Source of the DNA: Papilionanthe hookeriana x Papilionanthe teres
Taxonomy: Eukaryota > Streptophyta > Magnoliopsida > Asparagales > Orchidaceae
Direction: 5' to 3'
Assembly (NCBI GenBank): GCA_022702705.1
Contig: CM040426.1
Span: 73,739,306-73,803,305, forward strand
Length of the DNA: 64,000 nt
In this document: one piece after another, positions 36,487 through 48,946 of the stretch
How the letters are laid out: every line of letters starts with the position of its first letter
How positions within the stretch are numbered: the stretch's first letter is position 1
The notes under the pieces: model-generated
Seen by the model: the letters and a program-made list of their open reading frames with translations, nothing else
Told to the model about the DNA's origin: nothing
Database searches by the model: none
Made by a program: the position numbers and the translations under genes

Positions 36487-37083
36487 TGATAACACACATC
36501 TCAAAAAAATTGATTGGTCGGTAACAGAGACGCACAAGTGAACTTCCTGACGGCAAAGCAGTCAATCGACTTTTATAGTCTGGTCGATCAACATAATATG
36601 TCGACTGATGAAATCTTTTGTCCAGCAGAATCCGTTGATTGAAGGATTTGTTGATCATAAGACCGTTAGCACTATTCCACACTTCCTGATCGAGCAACCA
36701 AAAATCTCTACGAATATGTTATCGACTGTCACAACCAGCTGACACACATACATGACAGATAACTGACATAGCCGGTCGGCCTCAAGACTTCGGGCGATCG
36801 GCTAGGCGCCACCATTTATTACTCATTAATATGTAATTTGAATTCAATTGTTTAAGACTTTCATGAAAAGTGTTTTTTCCTTACATATACTTTGTAATCT
36901 CAGGACATCAATAAATGAACCTTCATTTGAATTAAATCACATTTGAATCCTCATGTTCGGGAGTTCTGACACAAAAGATTTTATTAGAATTTATAGCTAT
37001 CTCTATCTCAGATTTTATAGCTCTCTCTATCTCACATGCACACATCTCTCTGCTTTCAGCTCTAACTCTCAGGATGTGTTTCA
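36487..37083 (+). repeat. 5' LTR of the gypsy element
   Basis: TG...CA bounded, 597 bp, aligning with 40367-40964. Includes TTTGTAATCTCAGGACATCAA and the downstream CT-rich stretch. Adjoins the BIN4 5' flank. Confidence 0.75.
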
Positions 37084-37559
37084 TAAGAAGACAATCTAAG
37101 ATTTAACATCCTATAAGGCCATGTGGTGAGCGTTGACATGCCATGGATTAGAATCAAAGCAAATTACGAATGAGGAACACAATAGAGAGACAAAACATAT
37201 ATGGAGTTCATTAAAGAATCGGCGGGCCGAGAAATCTAGTGACAAGTTCAAGAATTAAGATGTCGATGACGAATCAATTTGAAATCCTCCGACAAACAAT
37301 CTTGCTGAAGAATCATCAGCCCTCGATTCTTGAAGTAGGCTCTTAGGAAACTCACCCCCAAAGGATTCAACCGGAGCATTCGCCAGCGCCGATTTGTCGA
37401 GTTGGTAACAAGGCGATCGAAGAAGAAGGAGACTACCGACATCTGATCAACACTGGGTCTACGCTGATGATCAGACCTCGGGTAGATCGTGTCGAGGCTT
37501 CAGGTCAACGCACCCTTAAATGAGCCTTCACTCGACAGGTTCTAGAGGCTAAACCACCA

Positions 37560-38560
37560 ACAAAACTGAGGATTCCCCATTTGGATTCTTACAATGGAAG
37601 GAGTGATCTGATCAACCACCTGGTGCCATTAAATCGTCGATCAGTATCATGCAGACCAACGATGTCATAAAGTGTTGCCTCTTCTTGATGACACTCAAGG
37701 AGTCGGCTTTTCGCTGGTTCCATGCTTTGTCAGTCAGAATCATTTTGAATTTTGTTGAGTTCAAGAAGCTCTTCCTATCGCACTTCTCTTTTATGTAGAA
37801 ATTGAGGAAGAAAACACGGGCTCTGTTATAGAACAAACAAGTGGAGAACGAGAACCTGCAATCATACGTCTCTCATTTTCAGAAGGAGATGTTGGAAGTA
37901 CAAGACTTTCAAACCTTGATAGGCTAGACTGCTCTAGCACGAGGAGTTAGAGACGAACATTCAAGTATGATTTGAATATGCTTGAACCAAATTCTCTTTT
38001 CGAGATGTTAGAAATGGCTAACAGTCATATTGTTGGCGAAGAATTATTCAAAGACTCCTACTTGGCTAAATTGGCATCAACTGACCCAAGGTCGAAGAAG
38101 AGGATGGTAGAGGAGGAAGGACGGAAGTCGAGGGATAACCAAAATCCCTTCGATCGTCAGCACCGCAACAACAATCAGTAGCCACGGGAGAGTTGAGGCA
38201 ATGGTTGTGGTCATTGGAGCCAAAATCGAGGCTTTGACTAGCGACCACCATATTATTACTAGTGGTTGCATGTGCACCAATAGATGCAGGATATGGCCCT
38301 GCTAATCGTCTCAATGGTTGAATTAGTAGCAACTATACAAAATAATGATTATTTCATAAAAGCCCTATTGATGAAGGTTGAACCTGCACTACATAATCCA
38401 AATAAGTACTGTGCCTACAACCAAGACCATGGGCAAGGAACAAAGGAGTTTCACCACCTCCACAACCTGGTGGAGGAATTAATTAAGGTGGGAAGGTGAA
38501 GGAATTTGTCACTGTCAATGGACAGACACAGTTACATAGAAAGGCCTCTGTTGTGAAACC
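37560..38560 (+). pseudogene. Gypsy gag remnant
   Basis: Reads in shifting frames through PHLDSYNGRSDLI, LFLMTLKESAFRWFHALS, VEFKKLFLSHFSF, VENENLQSYVSHFQKEMLEV, and later KVEPALHNPNKYCAYNQDHG with FHHLHNLVEELIKVGR. These are the Ty3/gypsy gag capsid motifs (an RWF core) and the region before the protease. Several stops and frameshifts are present and the zinc-knuckle residues are partly lost. Confidence 0.72.
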
Positions 38561-38764
38561 ATCTGATGGATCAGTCAGGGCGAACGAAGTTCATGTCGTT
38601 GGAATCATCTCGGCTATCTTTGGAGGAGTTAGAGGATTTTCTCATTGATCCAATCAAAAAGAGACCAATCGAGTGAGGTATGTTATGTTGCCTCTTACAA
38701 GCATAACCATCCTCCTATTTTTTTTAAGATGGAAACCTCCCGCGGAAGGGAAACCACTACTACA

Positions 38765-38905
38765 GTGATATTGTCATTACTGCATTAATCAATAACTATC
38801 AGGTGGGTAGCATCCTAGTTGACGTTAGAAGTTCATTGAACATCCTTTTTAAGATGGTTTTCGATAAAATTGCCTCAAAATTGACCAATTAACAACACCA
38901 GTTAG
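38765..38905 (+). pseudogene. Gypsy aspartic protease remnant
   Basis: Encodes IVITALINNYQVGSILVDVR followed by SSLNILFKMVF, matching the gypsy protease segment where the active site is normally D-x-G-S-S. Here Gly is replaced by Arg (VDVRSS), so the active site is dead. Confidence 0.65.
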
Positions 38906-39329
38906 TCTGTTGTTTGGCTTCTCCAGCGAGAGAAAATAAGCTTTGAGTGTCATCATGTTGGTGTTGGCATCAGTTTTGATGTCATTAGTGGAGAGAATAA
39001 TCAAAAAACATAGAGAAGAAAAATAAAATGTAAAGGATAAAAGGCGGCTCATGGCCTTATTTATAAGACGGGTGTGGAAGTCGTGACGTCGCATAACGAT
39101 AAGTGTCACACAAAACATCATTTCACATTAATTAAATAGTATTTTATTGCAAATAACATGATTACAGATCACGAAGAAAAAAGTTAATAAGAGGATTTTC
39201 CGCCGCTTCAGACGATGCATAGCCCTTCTGAAGCATCCTCCGGAAGGACAACTATCCACCAAACCAAATATGCCCTAGTCGGTCGACGTCTTGATGACAG
39301 CTACTAAGCACACACATCATTCACAAAAC

Positions 39330-40178
39330 CTTGGAGCGATGTAACCTCTCTCTCTAGCCTAGCAATGTCAGCCGATCTCAGTTGAAATGTGGCGTCCTCA
39401 ACCTCAACACGCTCACAGTGAACTAGTCACTCCGTTGTAGATGCTTTGGTAGGATTCTCAGCCGCTTGGATCAAAGCACCAGCTATCGGCTTCATTTGAC
39501 ACTCCATTGACTCAGAGGATAACTACTGACTCCCTTTTTTTTCCTGTTGGGAACTGCTAAAATGGGTGAATAGTGCCCCAGAAAGTCGGGTCGGCTGCTG
39601 GAGGAGTGTCGCAATTGATCATGAAGGCACATCAACGTCCGAAGGGGCAGAATCAACAACATTTCAGGACGGCCTTCCATCAGTATGAATCTTCGTAATG
39701 ACTGACTTATCTACATTGAGAATAATGTCAAAGAATTATTAGAAAACTAGCAAAATAAATACCTAAAAATCTATTTATTTTCGAAAGAGTCGTAAAATCC
39801 TCTGTCCCTTGAGTCGGGGCATCTCTGTCCTTACTTGGAAATCAACTTTTCTCTCGTTCCCTTTTGATCATTTTCAGTGGGAGGGTCAGCTCGCTCAGAT
39901 TCCATAGCAGCTGCACCATCATTCAGGTTGGAGGCCAGACAAGGGTCCGCCTCCGATGTCTTCTTCGGCGTCAGAGCATCAGTGTTGTCTGATGAGCCAA
40001 CCTGATCGACTAATTCAGGTTCGATCATCCCTCTTTTCCTTTTCCTAATGACTCATTTGTTCTTCTTTTCATTACAGAAGACGTGGGGGGCCGAAAGACT
40101 TTCAAAGTTAGAAGGCTGATGTCCATAGCCTTCTTATTCAAACCATCGACCTTGGTGTTAATCGAAAAGACCATAATG
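39330..40178 (-). pseudogene. Antisense reading region of the gypsy element
   Basis: On the minus strand a start MVFSINTKVDGLNKKAMDIS (from about 40178) leads, after a frameshift, into an acidic Asp/Ser/Thr-rich segment with LTPKKTSEADPC, then SVITKIHTDGRP, and a heptad-like stretch FQLRSADIARLEREVTSLQG. An extra antisense ORF next to the 3' LTR is known from some Tat-group elements such as Grande. Function unknown; broken by stops. Confidence 0.45.
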
Positions 40179-40366
40179 CATATAAAAAATGGAAATTGCA
40201 AAACCTCGTGCCCTATTTATAGGATTCACTGGGCACGAAAAATAATAAGTTAATTAAATTTCTTGATTTTTATGTCATTTATTGCTTAATATTTTTTCTG
40301 TCTTTATCATAGTTGACACCATCAAGAAGCATAAAAATTGGGAAACTAATATGCTTACTACAAACA

Positions 40367-40964
40367 TGTCAATACACATCTCAAATAAATTGGACAGTCA
40401 ATGACAGAGGCGCACAAGTGAAGTTTTGGACGGCAGAGCAGAGGACTCATCAGCAAATAATTGATCGACTTTGTAGTCTGATAGACTGACATAATATGCC
40501 GACCGACTGAATCTTTTGTCTAACAGAATCCGTCGACCAACGGATTGCTGATCATAAGACCACTAGTGAAGGTCCATGCATTATGATTTAGCAACAAAAA
40601 AAATCTATGGAAAGAAGATACGGTCGACCATCACAGTCGGCCGATACACATACACGGTGGATGACTGACATAGCCGGTTGCCCTCAAGGCTTTGGGCGAT
40701 CGGCTAGACGCCGCTATTTTATTACTCATTACCATGTAATTTGAATTTGATTATTTAAGACAATTATGGAAATTATGATTTGCTTACATATACTTATATT
40801 CTCTAACCCTCCACATCAATAAAGGGACCTTCGTTTGGATTCATTCACTTTTAAATCCTCACACTTATGGTTTATGACACCTAAAGGATTTTCTTACATT
40901 CTCTAGCTCCCTCCCTCTCTCTTTCATCTCTCTCATTTAGCTCCAACTCTTGGGACATGTTTCA
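40367..40964 (+). repeat. 3' LTR of the gypsy element
   Basis: 598 bp aligning with 36487-37083, clearly diverged, so the insertion is old. Confidence 0.75.
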
Positions 40965-42440
40965 TAAGAATTCAACAATTATAAATTTAGGATCAATCAT
41001 GATTTTAATTTTTATTGATTTACATATTAGAAAATTGTACAAATGTGGTATCATTTAACTCAGAAAAATATGACAAAAATTTATTTTGGACAAAAAAACC
41101 CCAAATAGTCATATACCCAACAATAATAAAAATAATGTTTTGTGTTATCCATAGTATGACTTTCTTCACTTTTATCGATGGTATTTTAATGTTCAAGATT
41201 TTGTCACTCAGTGCGATAGCATGATTGTATTCATGGAGTTTTATATTTTTTTACATTGATGGAGACTTTAATATATATGTGTAAATTTTTTATGTTTCTA
41301 TTAAGTTTCATAGATTAGCTTATTTTGATCAATATAATACAAATCGAGACAGAGTATCAAATTTTGTATTATGAACCTTATTAGAGTATATATACTTAAA
41401 TTATGATAGAATCATAATCTTACATTATTTAAATAAGTTTGAATTTTATTTGAACTATGTTTTTTAGTCGTAACAAAATATTACTGGAAATAAATTAATA
41501 TCATATTGGAACATAATTAAGAAAAACTATTCAAACATATGTTCAAATATTATTAGAGCCACAATTTGAGTTATTTTTGAACATGCTCAGACATAATTGA
41601 GCTATGTTCAAATAACATTAGCAGTCAAACTGGATTTGTTTGGATTCTAGAATAAGCCGATAAGGTGTGCATTGACTAATGATAACAAATATTGGGCTCT
41701 ACACATTAATTTTAATATTTATTGATTTACATTATTGAAGATAATTAATTGTTACATTTCATTGAATTCAAAATATAAGGCTTCAACATGTGTACTAATA
41801 CACTAAGATCTCATTTCTTGCTCTCACAAAGGTGTTTGTGAATGGGCTCAACTTATATAGGGCTAATAAGGATTCACCTAAGTGGTTTTGGCTCCAATAG
41901 TCTAAAACAAAAAGCTATCATGAGGCATTAAAAAGGGCTAATCTATTTACTATTCATATATGTTACATGGAATTATGTGACATTCATCTCTAATTGTTTT
42001 AAAATATGAACATATGAAAATAAATACATTAAAGTAATAATCAATAATTTTGTTATTCATTACATAGGGTACTCTATCATCTTATATGTGTAATTGGAAT
42101 TTTCATACAATACTATGGTGATCAACTCTCTCCTTACTATCATAAATATTCTAAGGCATAATAATTATATAGATAATAGCTTTAAAAACCTACCTCAATC
42201 CTAATGTATAAAATAGTTATTACATCAATAAATTGGCATGGATGCATACATATATAACAAAATTGTTTTTACACAATAACTTCAACATATAAAAGACAAA
42301 GTTAGAGGACATACATACATTTATGATGAATGCAAATAAAATTTTGAAGCATTTTTAAGACAATGGTATGGATAAGCTAATTTTTTTTTTATTTTAGTTT
42401 ATTTTATTAATAAGTAAAATTTTGAAGTATTTGAATTTAG
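40965..42440. other. AT-rich intergenic DNA
   Basis: No gene recognised. Motifs like TGTTCAAATAACATTAG and AACATGCTCAGACATAATTG recur weakly around 41480-41640. Confidence 0.4.
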
Positions 42441-42444
42441 TTTT

Positions 42445-42740
42445 TATTTATTTGTCTTCTACATTGACTTTAGAATCATATAGTTCTTTTATTATATTAA
42501 TATTAGTATTAGCTCTAATATCACATAAAGCTCTTCCGAAAAATTTTTCACCTATAGTGCACGGGATAGTGAAACTACGTGGGTCTTCAAGTTTTTCAGA
42601 AATGTTTTTATGAATAATTGCACTACACTCACCGCTAAGTGCAACAGTCTCGTGATCTTTAAATTTTCTTTTCTTTTTAAGTATATCATTTATAAAGTTT
42701 GCATAATCAGACATCTGTTCTAATGCTTCAACAAAGAGAA
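42445..42740 (-). pseudogene. Athila-like gypsy protease fragment
   Basis: The minus strand reads FVEALEQMSDYANFINDILK, KKRKFKDHETVALSGECSAI, LEDPRSFTIPCTIGEKFFGR and ALCDIRANTNINII. This matches the stretch upstream of and including the protease in Athila/Tat gypsy elements, where the active site is CDLGAS; here it is CDIRAN, so it is inactive. It is an isolated fragment without LTRs nearby. Confidence 0.78.
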
Positions 42741-42987
42741 TATTAGTCATTAATTTCTTAAGAATTTCGTTGGAGCAATTATATAAATAGAACATGGGAT
42801 AACTATTCTTTTTCATAGATTTTAAGATAATAACAAGATTCAAAATAATAAAAAACATAACATAAGAATAATATGTTGATAGTCACTGAGCAGTATGAAC
42901 TTAGGGGCATTTGAGGTTATTTTTTATTTTTTATTTTATTTTACTATATTTTTTGTTTTGATTTCTAATAAAATAATATTGAGTATG

Positions 42988-42988
<1 letters not shown>

Positions 42989-43062
<74 letters not shown>
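42989..43062. repeat. TA microsatellite
   Basis: About 74 bp of TA. Confidence 0.95.
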
Positions 43063-43063
<1 letters not shown>

Positions 43064-43588
43064 AACATTAAAAATTAAATTATATTTAGCTAGGTGGAGA
43101 CCCACCATAAAGTTGTGTAGTGATAGGCAACTAGCTATGTTTAGTAGAAGTAAGTTATTTTTAAGCAATAATAAAAGTGAAAAAGTAAACACAATAAATA
43201 TATATTTTTTTAAATAAATTAGGACAAGTGATGGATGCTAATAAATTAATTTTAGAAATACAAGCCAAGATTATTAGAACATAGAGTTTGAGAAATTATG
43301 TTTAGTTGACCTGTCTTTGTTATTACTTAATGAAAATTTTAAAAAACTAAAAAGGGGAATTAAAGCTTATCATTTTTCTCATAGAGTTTGTGGACTATTT
43401 CATAATGACATGTCAAAAAAGTGTAAATCCTAATTTGATTATGAAAAATAAAATTAACTTATAAAATCTATAAACTACTGCACAATATTAACATTATGAA
43501 ATAGTCCACAAAATTGATTTCTTTTTTTATTATTTTTTTATTGGTGTTCACTTACATTAACTTATGAATTTTTCTTTATAATTTTTTA

Positions 43589-43595
<7 letters not shown>

Positions 43596-43681
<86 letters not shown>
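43596..43681. repeat. ATT then TA microsatellite
   Basis: About 30 bp of TTA units followed, after a short interruption, by about 50 bp of TA. Confidence 0.93.
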
Positions 43682-43683
<2 letters not shown>

Positions 43684-43689
43684 AATAGG

Positions 43690-43866
43690 ATGGTTGAAGA
43701 CTATTATACGAGCTGGGAGATTTGAACCCGTGACATGAGAAAACTATTATACGAGTCGAAGACTATTATACTCATATGCCTAACTATTCAAGGAGCACCC
43801 TCACTACTGACAAACTGTCCAGAGAGGGATTCGAACTCGCGACCTGAGGGTACTTATGACAGGATA
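43690..43866 (-). mobile_element. Possible SINE-like repeat with box-B motifs
   Basis: The minus strand has AGTTCGAATCCC at about 43830 and GGTTCAAATCTCC at about 43720, both box-B-like, and a duplicated TATAATAGTCTTC phrase. No convincing box A or tail. Confidence 0.28.
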
Positions 43867-45460
43867 TAAATGTCCGAATCTCATTTTGATTACAAAAGTA
43901 AAATTAAATTATAAAACAATCCAATTAGCATTAGTTTTCATTATAAAAAATGTCACACATATTAACATTATGGATCAGTCCACAAATTGATCTATCATCT
44001 TTTAAAATACTTTACTAATTAATCTTCATCTATAATTACGTACATAATATTCTCAGAACAGAATAACACTTGAATAACATACAATAATATCTGAATAACA
44101 TATAATAATATTTGAATAACACGGAAAAACACGAGGGAATATTCCTTGCGTTACCGGGCAATTTTTTTTTTTTTTTGCACGCCACGTGTTGTGGTTTCAT
44201 TGTAGTCCACATGTAGTTCTACGTGCAGAGTGTGATGTAATATTTTCTCCTCTATTTTACTTTTTTTTTTTACATTTTAATTTTTTGTGTGATTCATAAT
44301 AATGCGGATTTGAAAGTTGATAAACACTTTTTATCATTAGCTTTATTAAACCAAAATTTTATAAAATTAAATATCAAACCTTAAGTGGTAAATAAATGAA
44401 TACGTAAAAGTTGTGTGATATTTATGTAATTTTTCTTTAATATATTTCTGCATCAACGTCCAGTCCACTCATCAACCCCGGCCTGCCACACCTTTTTGAG
44501 CCTTTTTGAGTAATGCTTGTGGTTCAATAAAAATATTATTTTTAAAATATTATTTTTATGGAAAATTTAAAAAGGATTAATTAATTTATTTGTATATTTT
44601 AAACCCTTAAATAATTTTAATTTATTTAACTGAATAAAATATAAATTAGGAAATTGTTATCCAAAAACTTTGGTGGAATAAATTGTTTATTAAATGATAT
44701 ATAATAATTTTTAATTAATTTGCTGACCAAAGCTTGAGCTGTAAGCAAAGCAAAGCAAAGCAATAACATCATTCAATGTGAATAATATTTATTAGACCAA
44801 ATCAACTATTTTATAACATCAGAGCTCATTCCAAATATAGGCTAATAATATTCAACAATACAATTTTTAAAATTTCTTGGAAAATAATAATTTTAGGCCT
44901 TTTAATATTAATTTTGTTCCGTACATATGTCTTGCAAGTGTTCTCCAAATGTATTGCACTGAACCGAGCATTAGAAAAAACTTTGAATCGGATTATAAGA
45001 TCAAATTTATGATCGGAACGAGTCTTAAATTTATTAGATTTATTTACGACTAAATTGATGTATCATTCGTGGGTTCATACAATTTAGGAGAGACCTGTGT
45101 AGGAATAGATGATGCGGAAGAAAGGAAAGATGAGAGAGCTCTTCATCTCTGAAAGAGGCGGAAGGAGTTGTTGAAAGAGATGATTCTGTAGAAAGAGGAC
45201 CAAGCTCCCTTAAAGGTGGGAGGATGCATCTACTTATATGACTGATAGATGACCCTCCATCATCGCGGTGATACACAAAGAGGGGCAAAAAATATATATA
45301 TATAAATTATAGTACAAAGTCTATCGATGACATTCCAATGAAAGATAGTGATATGGATGTCATACGACTCATGATTTTATGTCTATCTTCTACTTATCAC
45401 CTTCATTAGAGTAGTTGGAAGGTTTTAAGTGACACTTGTTGAGAGAATGGAAAACCATCT
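43867..45460. other. Intergenic DNA, unassigned
   Basis: AT-rich. A partial MITE right half is at about 44372-44440 (GTGGTAAATAAATGAATACG). A purine-rich stretch at 45090-45240 could be the U5/leader of a decayed minus-strand LTR element. No gene supported. Confidence 0.35.
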
Positions 45461-45465
45461 CGGTG

Positions 45466-45693
45466 GGTCACTCCCACTGCTGGTGTATGACAACACGTAC
45501 ATTGATAAGCGAGGTCGGTAGATCACCTCTGCAGGTCACTCCGGTAGCTGTGTATGACACTTGACACATCGGCTGGTGAGTAGGTAGATCACCTCTATTG
45601 GTCACTCTGACAGCTCTTGTATGACTCCTGGCACATCGGTAGGTGAGGTTGGCAAATCACCTAAGCAGGTCACTCTGACAACTAGTATATGAT
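45466..45693. repeat. About 67-bp minisatellite, 3.4 units
   Basis: GGTCACTC starts units at 45466, 45534, 45600 and 45668. Each contains a GTATGAC motif, ACACATCGG and AGATCACCT or AAATCACCT. Confidence 0.88.
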
Positions 45694-46639
45694 AGTGTTT
45701 AGGCCTTGTAACATGTGTATTGGCACATGAGAGTCATTTATGAGTATACATGTAGTTCACTGATTCTCTTAAATATTTGACATGATAATGTTATAAGAAT
45801 AAGAGAATAAAGAATATATTGTTGTATGACTTATAAAAAATTCAATGCTCGCCTAATATGTTGTTGCATGACTTCTAAATATTCAATGAACTCCCAGGAA
45901 ACAAAGAAGTCTGAAATAAATATTTGAGACTAGATTTTATTTATTTATTTATTCATTTTGTATGTGGGCGCTATGGCTATGTATATAGGAAGTAGTTGCT
46001 CAAATTTACTAGTGAGTTGGAACTATTTTTTGCCTGGGGCCACTTGGGTCGTACTTGTAGGGAGTAGTCTCTAAAAATTTCGAGTTTTTTTCTCATTAAC
46101 TTGGCTCTCCGACAGAGAGAAGTCGTTCATTTTTTTTTTCTTTTATCAATTTATATGCATAAATTAGAAGATTAATTGTTTTAAATGGCTGAGCTCTTTG
46201 CAACGAAAGCATGAACTTCAGGTGATGTGAAATGCAGTTAAACATCATTTATGGATGATAGTAACATTTTATTTTACGATGAGTCAATAATGGTTGATAT
46301 ATGAAACTAAATTCAAGACTTTCTTGTTAGAATGGTGTTATCAAGTTACATGTTTATTATAATTTCTTTTTGGCTAGGAATAAATGCAGTGTGATTTAAA
46401 ATAGTATCCACATGTTGGATGTCTGTCGGGACATCACTATGATTTCAAGGAAAAAATAACAGAAAGTCATCAAAGATAATAATAATTTCATTAGTTATTA
46501 AATCTTCTCAAGAATTAACTATGTGGATATTACACAACACTATTGATCTCAATGATCCATATAGATGAAAACATAGAGAAATAGGAAGGGGAAGAGAGAC
46601 TTCCTCTCTCACGCCATCAAAAGAGACCAAGTCATGTGA
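45694..46639. other. Intergenic DNA, unassigned
   Basis: No gene or known element recognised. Confidence 0.35.
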
Positions 46640-47750
46640 TACATTCTACCGCATCATGGATAAGAGATCTCGGGTAAATCCTCTGGGCCACAGTGCAAAT
46701 TGGGCATGTGCCCAACAACAAGGGCAAGATGATCATAAAGTAAGAGTATTGCAGGCTAAGTATTTTCGCATTGAGGATAGGCGGAAGGTCTTCAATCGTG
46801 TCTCAATATCCATCACTCGCTTCGAGCAACCTTTTTTGCATGGGCAATGAGTGGAGGACTCTACTCTGGAGGAAGAGAGGATGGAGTTATGCTCCTCGAC
46901 CGATTTTTGGCTGTTGGCCAGCTCCAAACACTTGGTTAGAGTGTTTAATCATTGCATGCCTAACACATATTAGAAGGGTCCTTTCTTCAGCACTTGAGAC
47001 AGAGCAAGTGATTCCGTGCTCTATGTCGTGCACTTCCAACATTTCTTTCTAGAGGCAAGTGATAAATGAGTACAGACTTTTCGCTCTATCCCTGACAGAG
47101 CTATAGAAAAGTTTGCGAGTTCTTATTTGGTTTCTGGGCACTAGTGAACTGCACCACAAATATTTGCTTAAGGTCACCGAACAACGTGATTACTCCCAAT
47201 GACAAACTGATGAACCATCTAAGGGTCAACTCCTTTAGTGTGTTGAAGAAAAGAAGACACTTCAAAGCATTGGTGATCCTTAGAATGCACATGGTTGACT
47301 TAAACGAGGGTATGTGGTTGACCATGTCATTCCATCATCTTTAGGACTCTATTGCTAGAATCTTGAATCATTATGGTGGCTCGGCCTCGGGGATCTCTCT
47401 AGAGAACGTGTTCTCAGGTTGTCAGGGTGCCTAAGTATGCCCAATTCAATGTAGATTGATTGGAGTTGGAGTTGCCTAAGAGGACTCTTTTGTAGTTGGA
47501 CGTCAGCCTTTGTTCTCAAGGTTGTTGTTCTCTTCCTCAAATAAGAATGCCTCGAATGACATCCAACATCTGATCCTTCAACTCATGGATCAGCTGGGTC
47601 ACAAATTCTCTAGAACACTCCTTGTTGTCAGTGTTTTATTTTGAGTTTCTTCTCCTTGGGCTACTATTATTCTTATTTGTGGCATGATCCATGCTCATCG
47701 CATCTTTTAGGATGTTGAATCTAGAGTTATTCCTAAATCACACCCAAGGA
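46640..47750 (-). pseudogene. Gypsy gag remnant (minus strand)
   Basis: Minus strand 47325-47101 reads MCILRITNALKCLLFFNTLK followed by ELTLRWFISLSLGVITLFGD, then LKQIFVVQFTSAQ: the capsid core of a Ty3/gypsy gag, with the L-RWF motif. Downstream to about 46730 is a decayed polar region (ELANSQKSVEEHNS). Stops and shifts interrupt it and no pol follows. It is a different lineage from the 36.5-41 kb element. Confidence 0.65.
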
Positions 47751-48356
47751 ATAGAGTGCAAATAAAGCGGGATTGATAGATTGAGAGAGAGTGAACAGTG
47801 ACAAATAATTATCAATTGTGTCTTATTCATAAAATAATCCTCTTATTTATAGAGAATATGATATATAATGATGATATTATATTTTTTTCCCTAGCTTTAA
47901 AGTTGTCTGTATCGGAGTATCTTTGCTATTTCACATGGGCAACACTCGCCTGGCTACTTTCTGCCTAGCCTTCTGACCTTAGTCGTTTTCGGATCAATAA
48001 GATCAGCTCGGTCGGTTGAGCATGGTATGTATGGATCGATCGACTAGTAAGACCCGGCTGTCGTTATTGGACCCTTGATGAGGAGTTTCTAGGCATCCTA
48101 AGATGGTTGTAAATGCTAGAGAATCAAATCTTCCCTTAGGTCGGCTCTCCTGTTATGGTTGGCTCATATATCTTTTTGTCTCGTTTCTGGCAGAGTGACT
48201 CATTATTTCATCAGCAATAGTCATTGTTTCGTTTTGTGATTCGGTTGGCTTTGGCGTTGATGGCTTGGCCTCACGATCTTCTGTCGATGGATCATCCTTA
48301 ATCATAGTTTTATCTTCTAGACCGTTAGATCTCATCAAAATCAATAAAGTCACATT
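47751..48356 (-). other. Possible decayed LTR or leader region
   Basis: Lies upstream of the minus-strand gag remnant. It contains TTATTTATAGAGAATATGA and a GATCGATCGACTAG/GGTCGG-rich part as in gypsy LTRs here, but no partner copy in the window confirms it. Confidence 0.3.
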
Positions 48357-48543
48357 TTCAATATAAAATACCTAAGACCTAATATTTATTTTCTATATTT
48401 ATACCACTCAAATCTTTCATATCACATAAAAAATATCACCATTTTTTTAAAAATTTTTAAGAAGTAAAATAGACACTTTTTTCATGAATAAGAGTGTTTG
48501 TATTAGAATTTAAGTATTTTACATGTAAATTCATATGAATTAA
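48357..48543. mobile_element. MITE family, decayed copy
   Basis: Keeps ATACCACTCAAATCTTTCAT, ACATAAAAAATATCACC and GACACTTTTTTCATGAATAA, the reverse-oriented inner part of the family. Confidence 0.55.
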
Positions 48544-48546
48544 GGC

Positions 48547-48681
48547 GAATGGCGGAGCACCGTGTGTAGAGTGAGCCCCACTTCCATACACACCGCGTGT
48601 GGAGCCAGCCCTGCCTCCATACACCGTGATTAATCAGGGTGTATGGAGGCGTGGCTCGCTCCACACGGTGCCCCGCCATTC
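48547..48681. mobile_element. GC-rich fold-back element
   Basis: GAATGGCGGAGCACCGTGTG near the left end is the imperfect inverse of CACACGGTGCCCCGCCATTC at the right end. The arms run about 43 bp and a second internal palindrome centres on CCGTGATTAATCAGGG. Confidence 0.8.
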
Positions 48682-48946
48682 ACCTCCGGACGCGAGCTAC
48701 GTCTGAATACCGAACGAATAAATTTTCTCACCTAAGCGGCCAAGCGATCCACATAAACCAAAATACTGAAAGAAATTCATCATTTGCTCTTTCCAACGCT
48801 AAAATTACCATATAATTAATGTCCCAATTTTATGGAACTCGAATTACGTAAGCTATAGATATATATTAACAGCCACAAAAATGTGTACAAGCACGTGCGA
48901 ACAATTCCACACGTGCTAACCATTAAAACTTGAAAAAAATTACAGT

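Larger units (their letters stand above)
36487..40964 (+). mobile_element. Decayed Ty3/gypsy LTR retrotransposon
   Basis: Two direct ~598-bp repeats (36487-37083 and 40367-40964) share ACACATCTCAAA, AATCTTTTGTC, CAGAATCCGT, GATCATAAGACC and ATGTTTCATAAGAA near their ends. Between them are gag and protease traces on the plus strand and an antisense reading region. Integrase, RT and RNase H are missing. No target duplication is recognisable. The features resemble the Tat group, whose members can carry an extra, sometimes antisense, ORF. Confidence 0.75.

Noticed and set aside
42965..43192. Frame with a long Ile/Tyr run
   Set aside because: It is the translation of a TA microsatellite.
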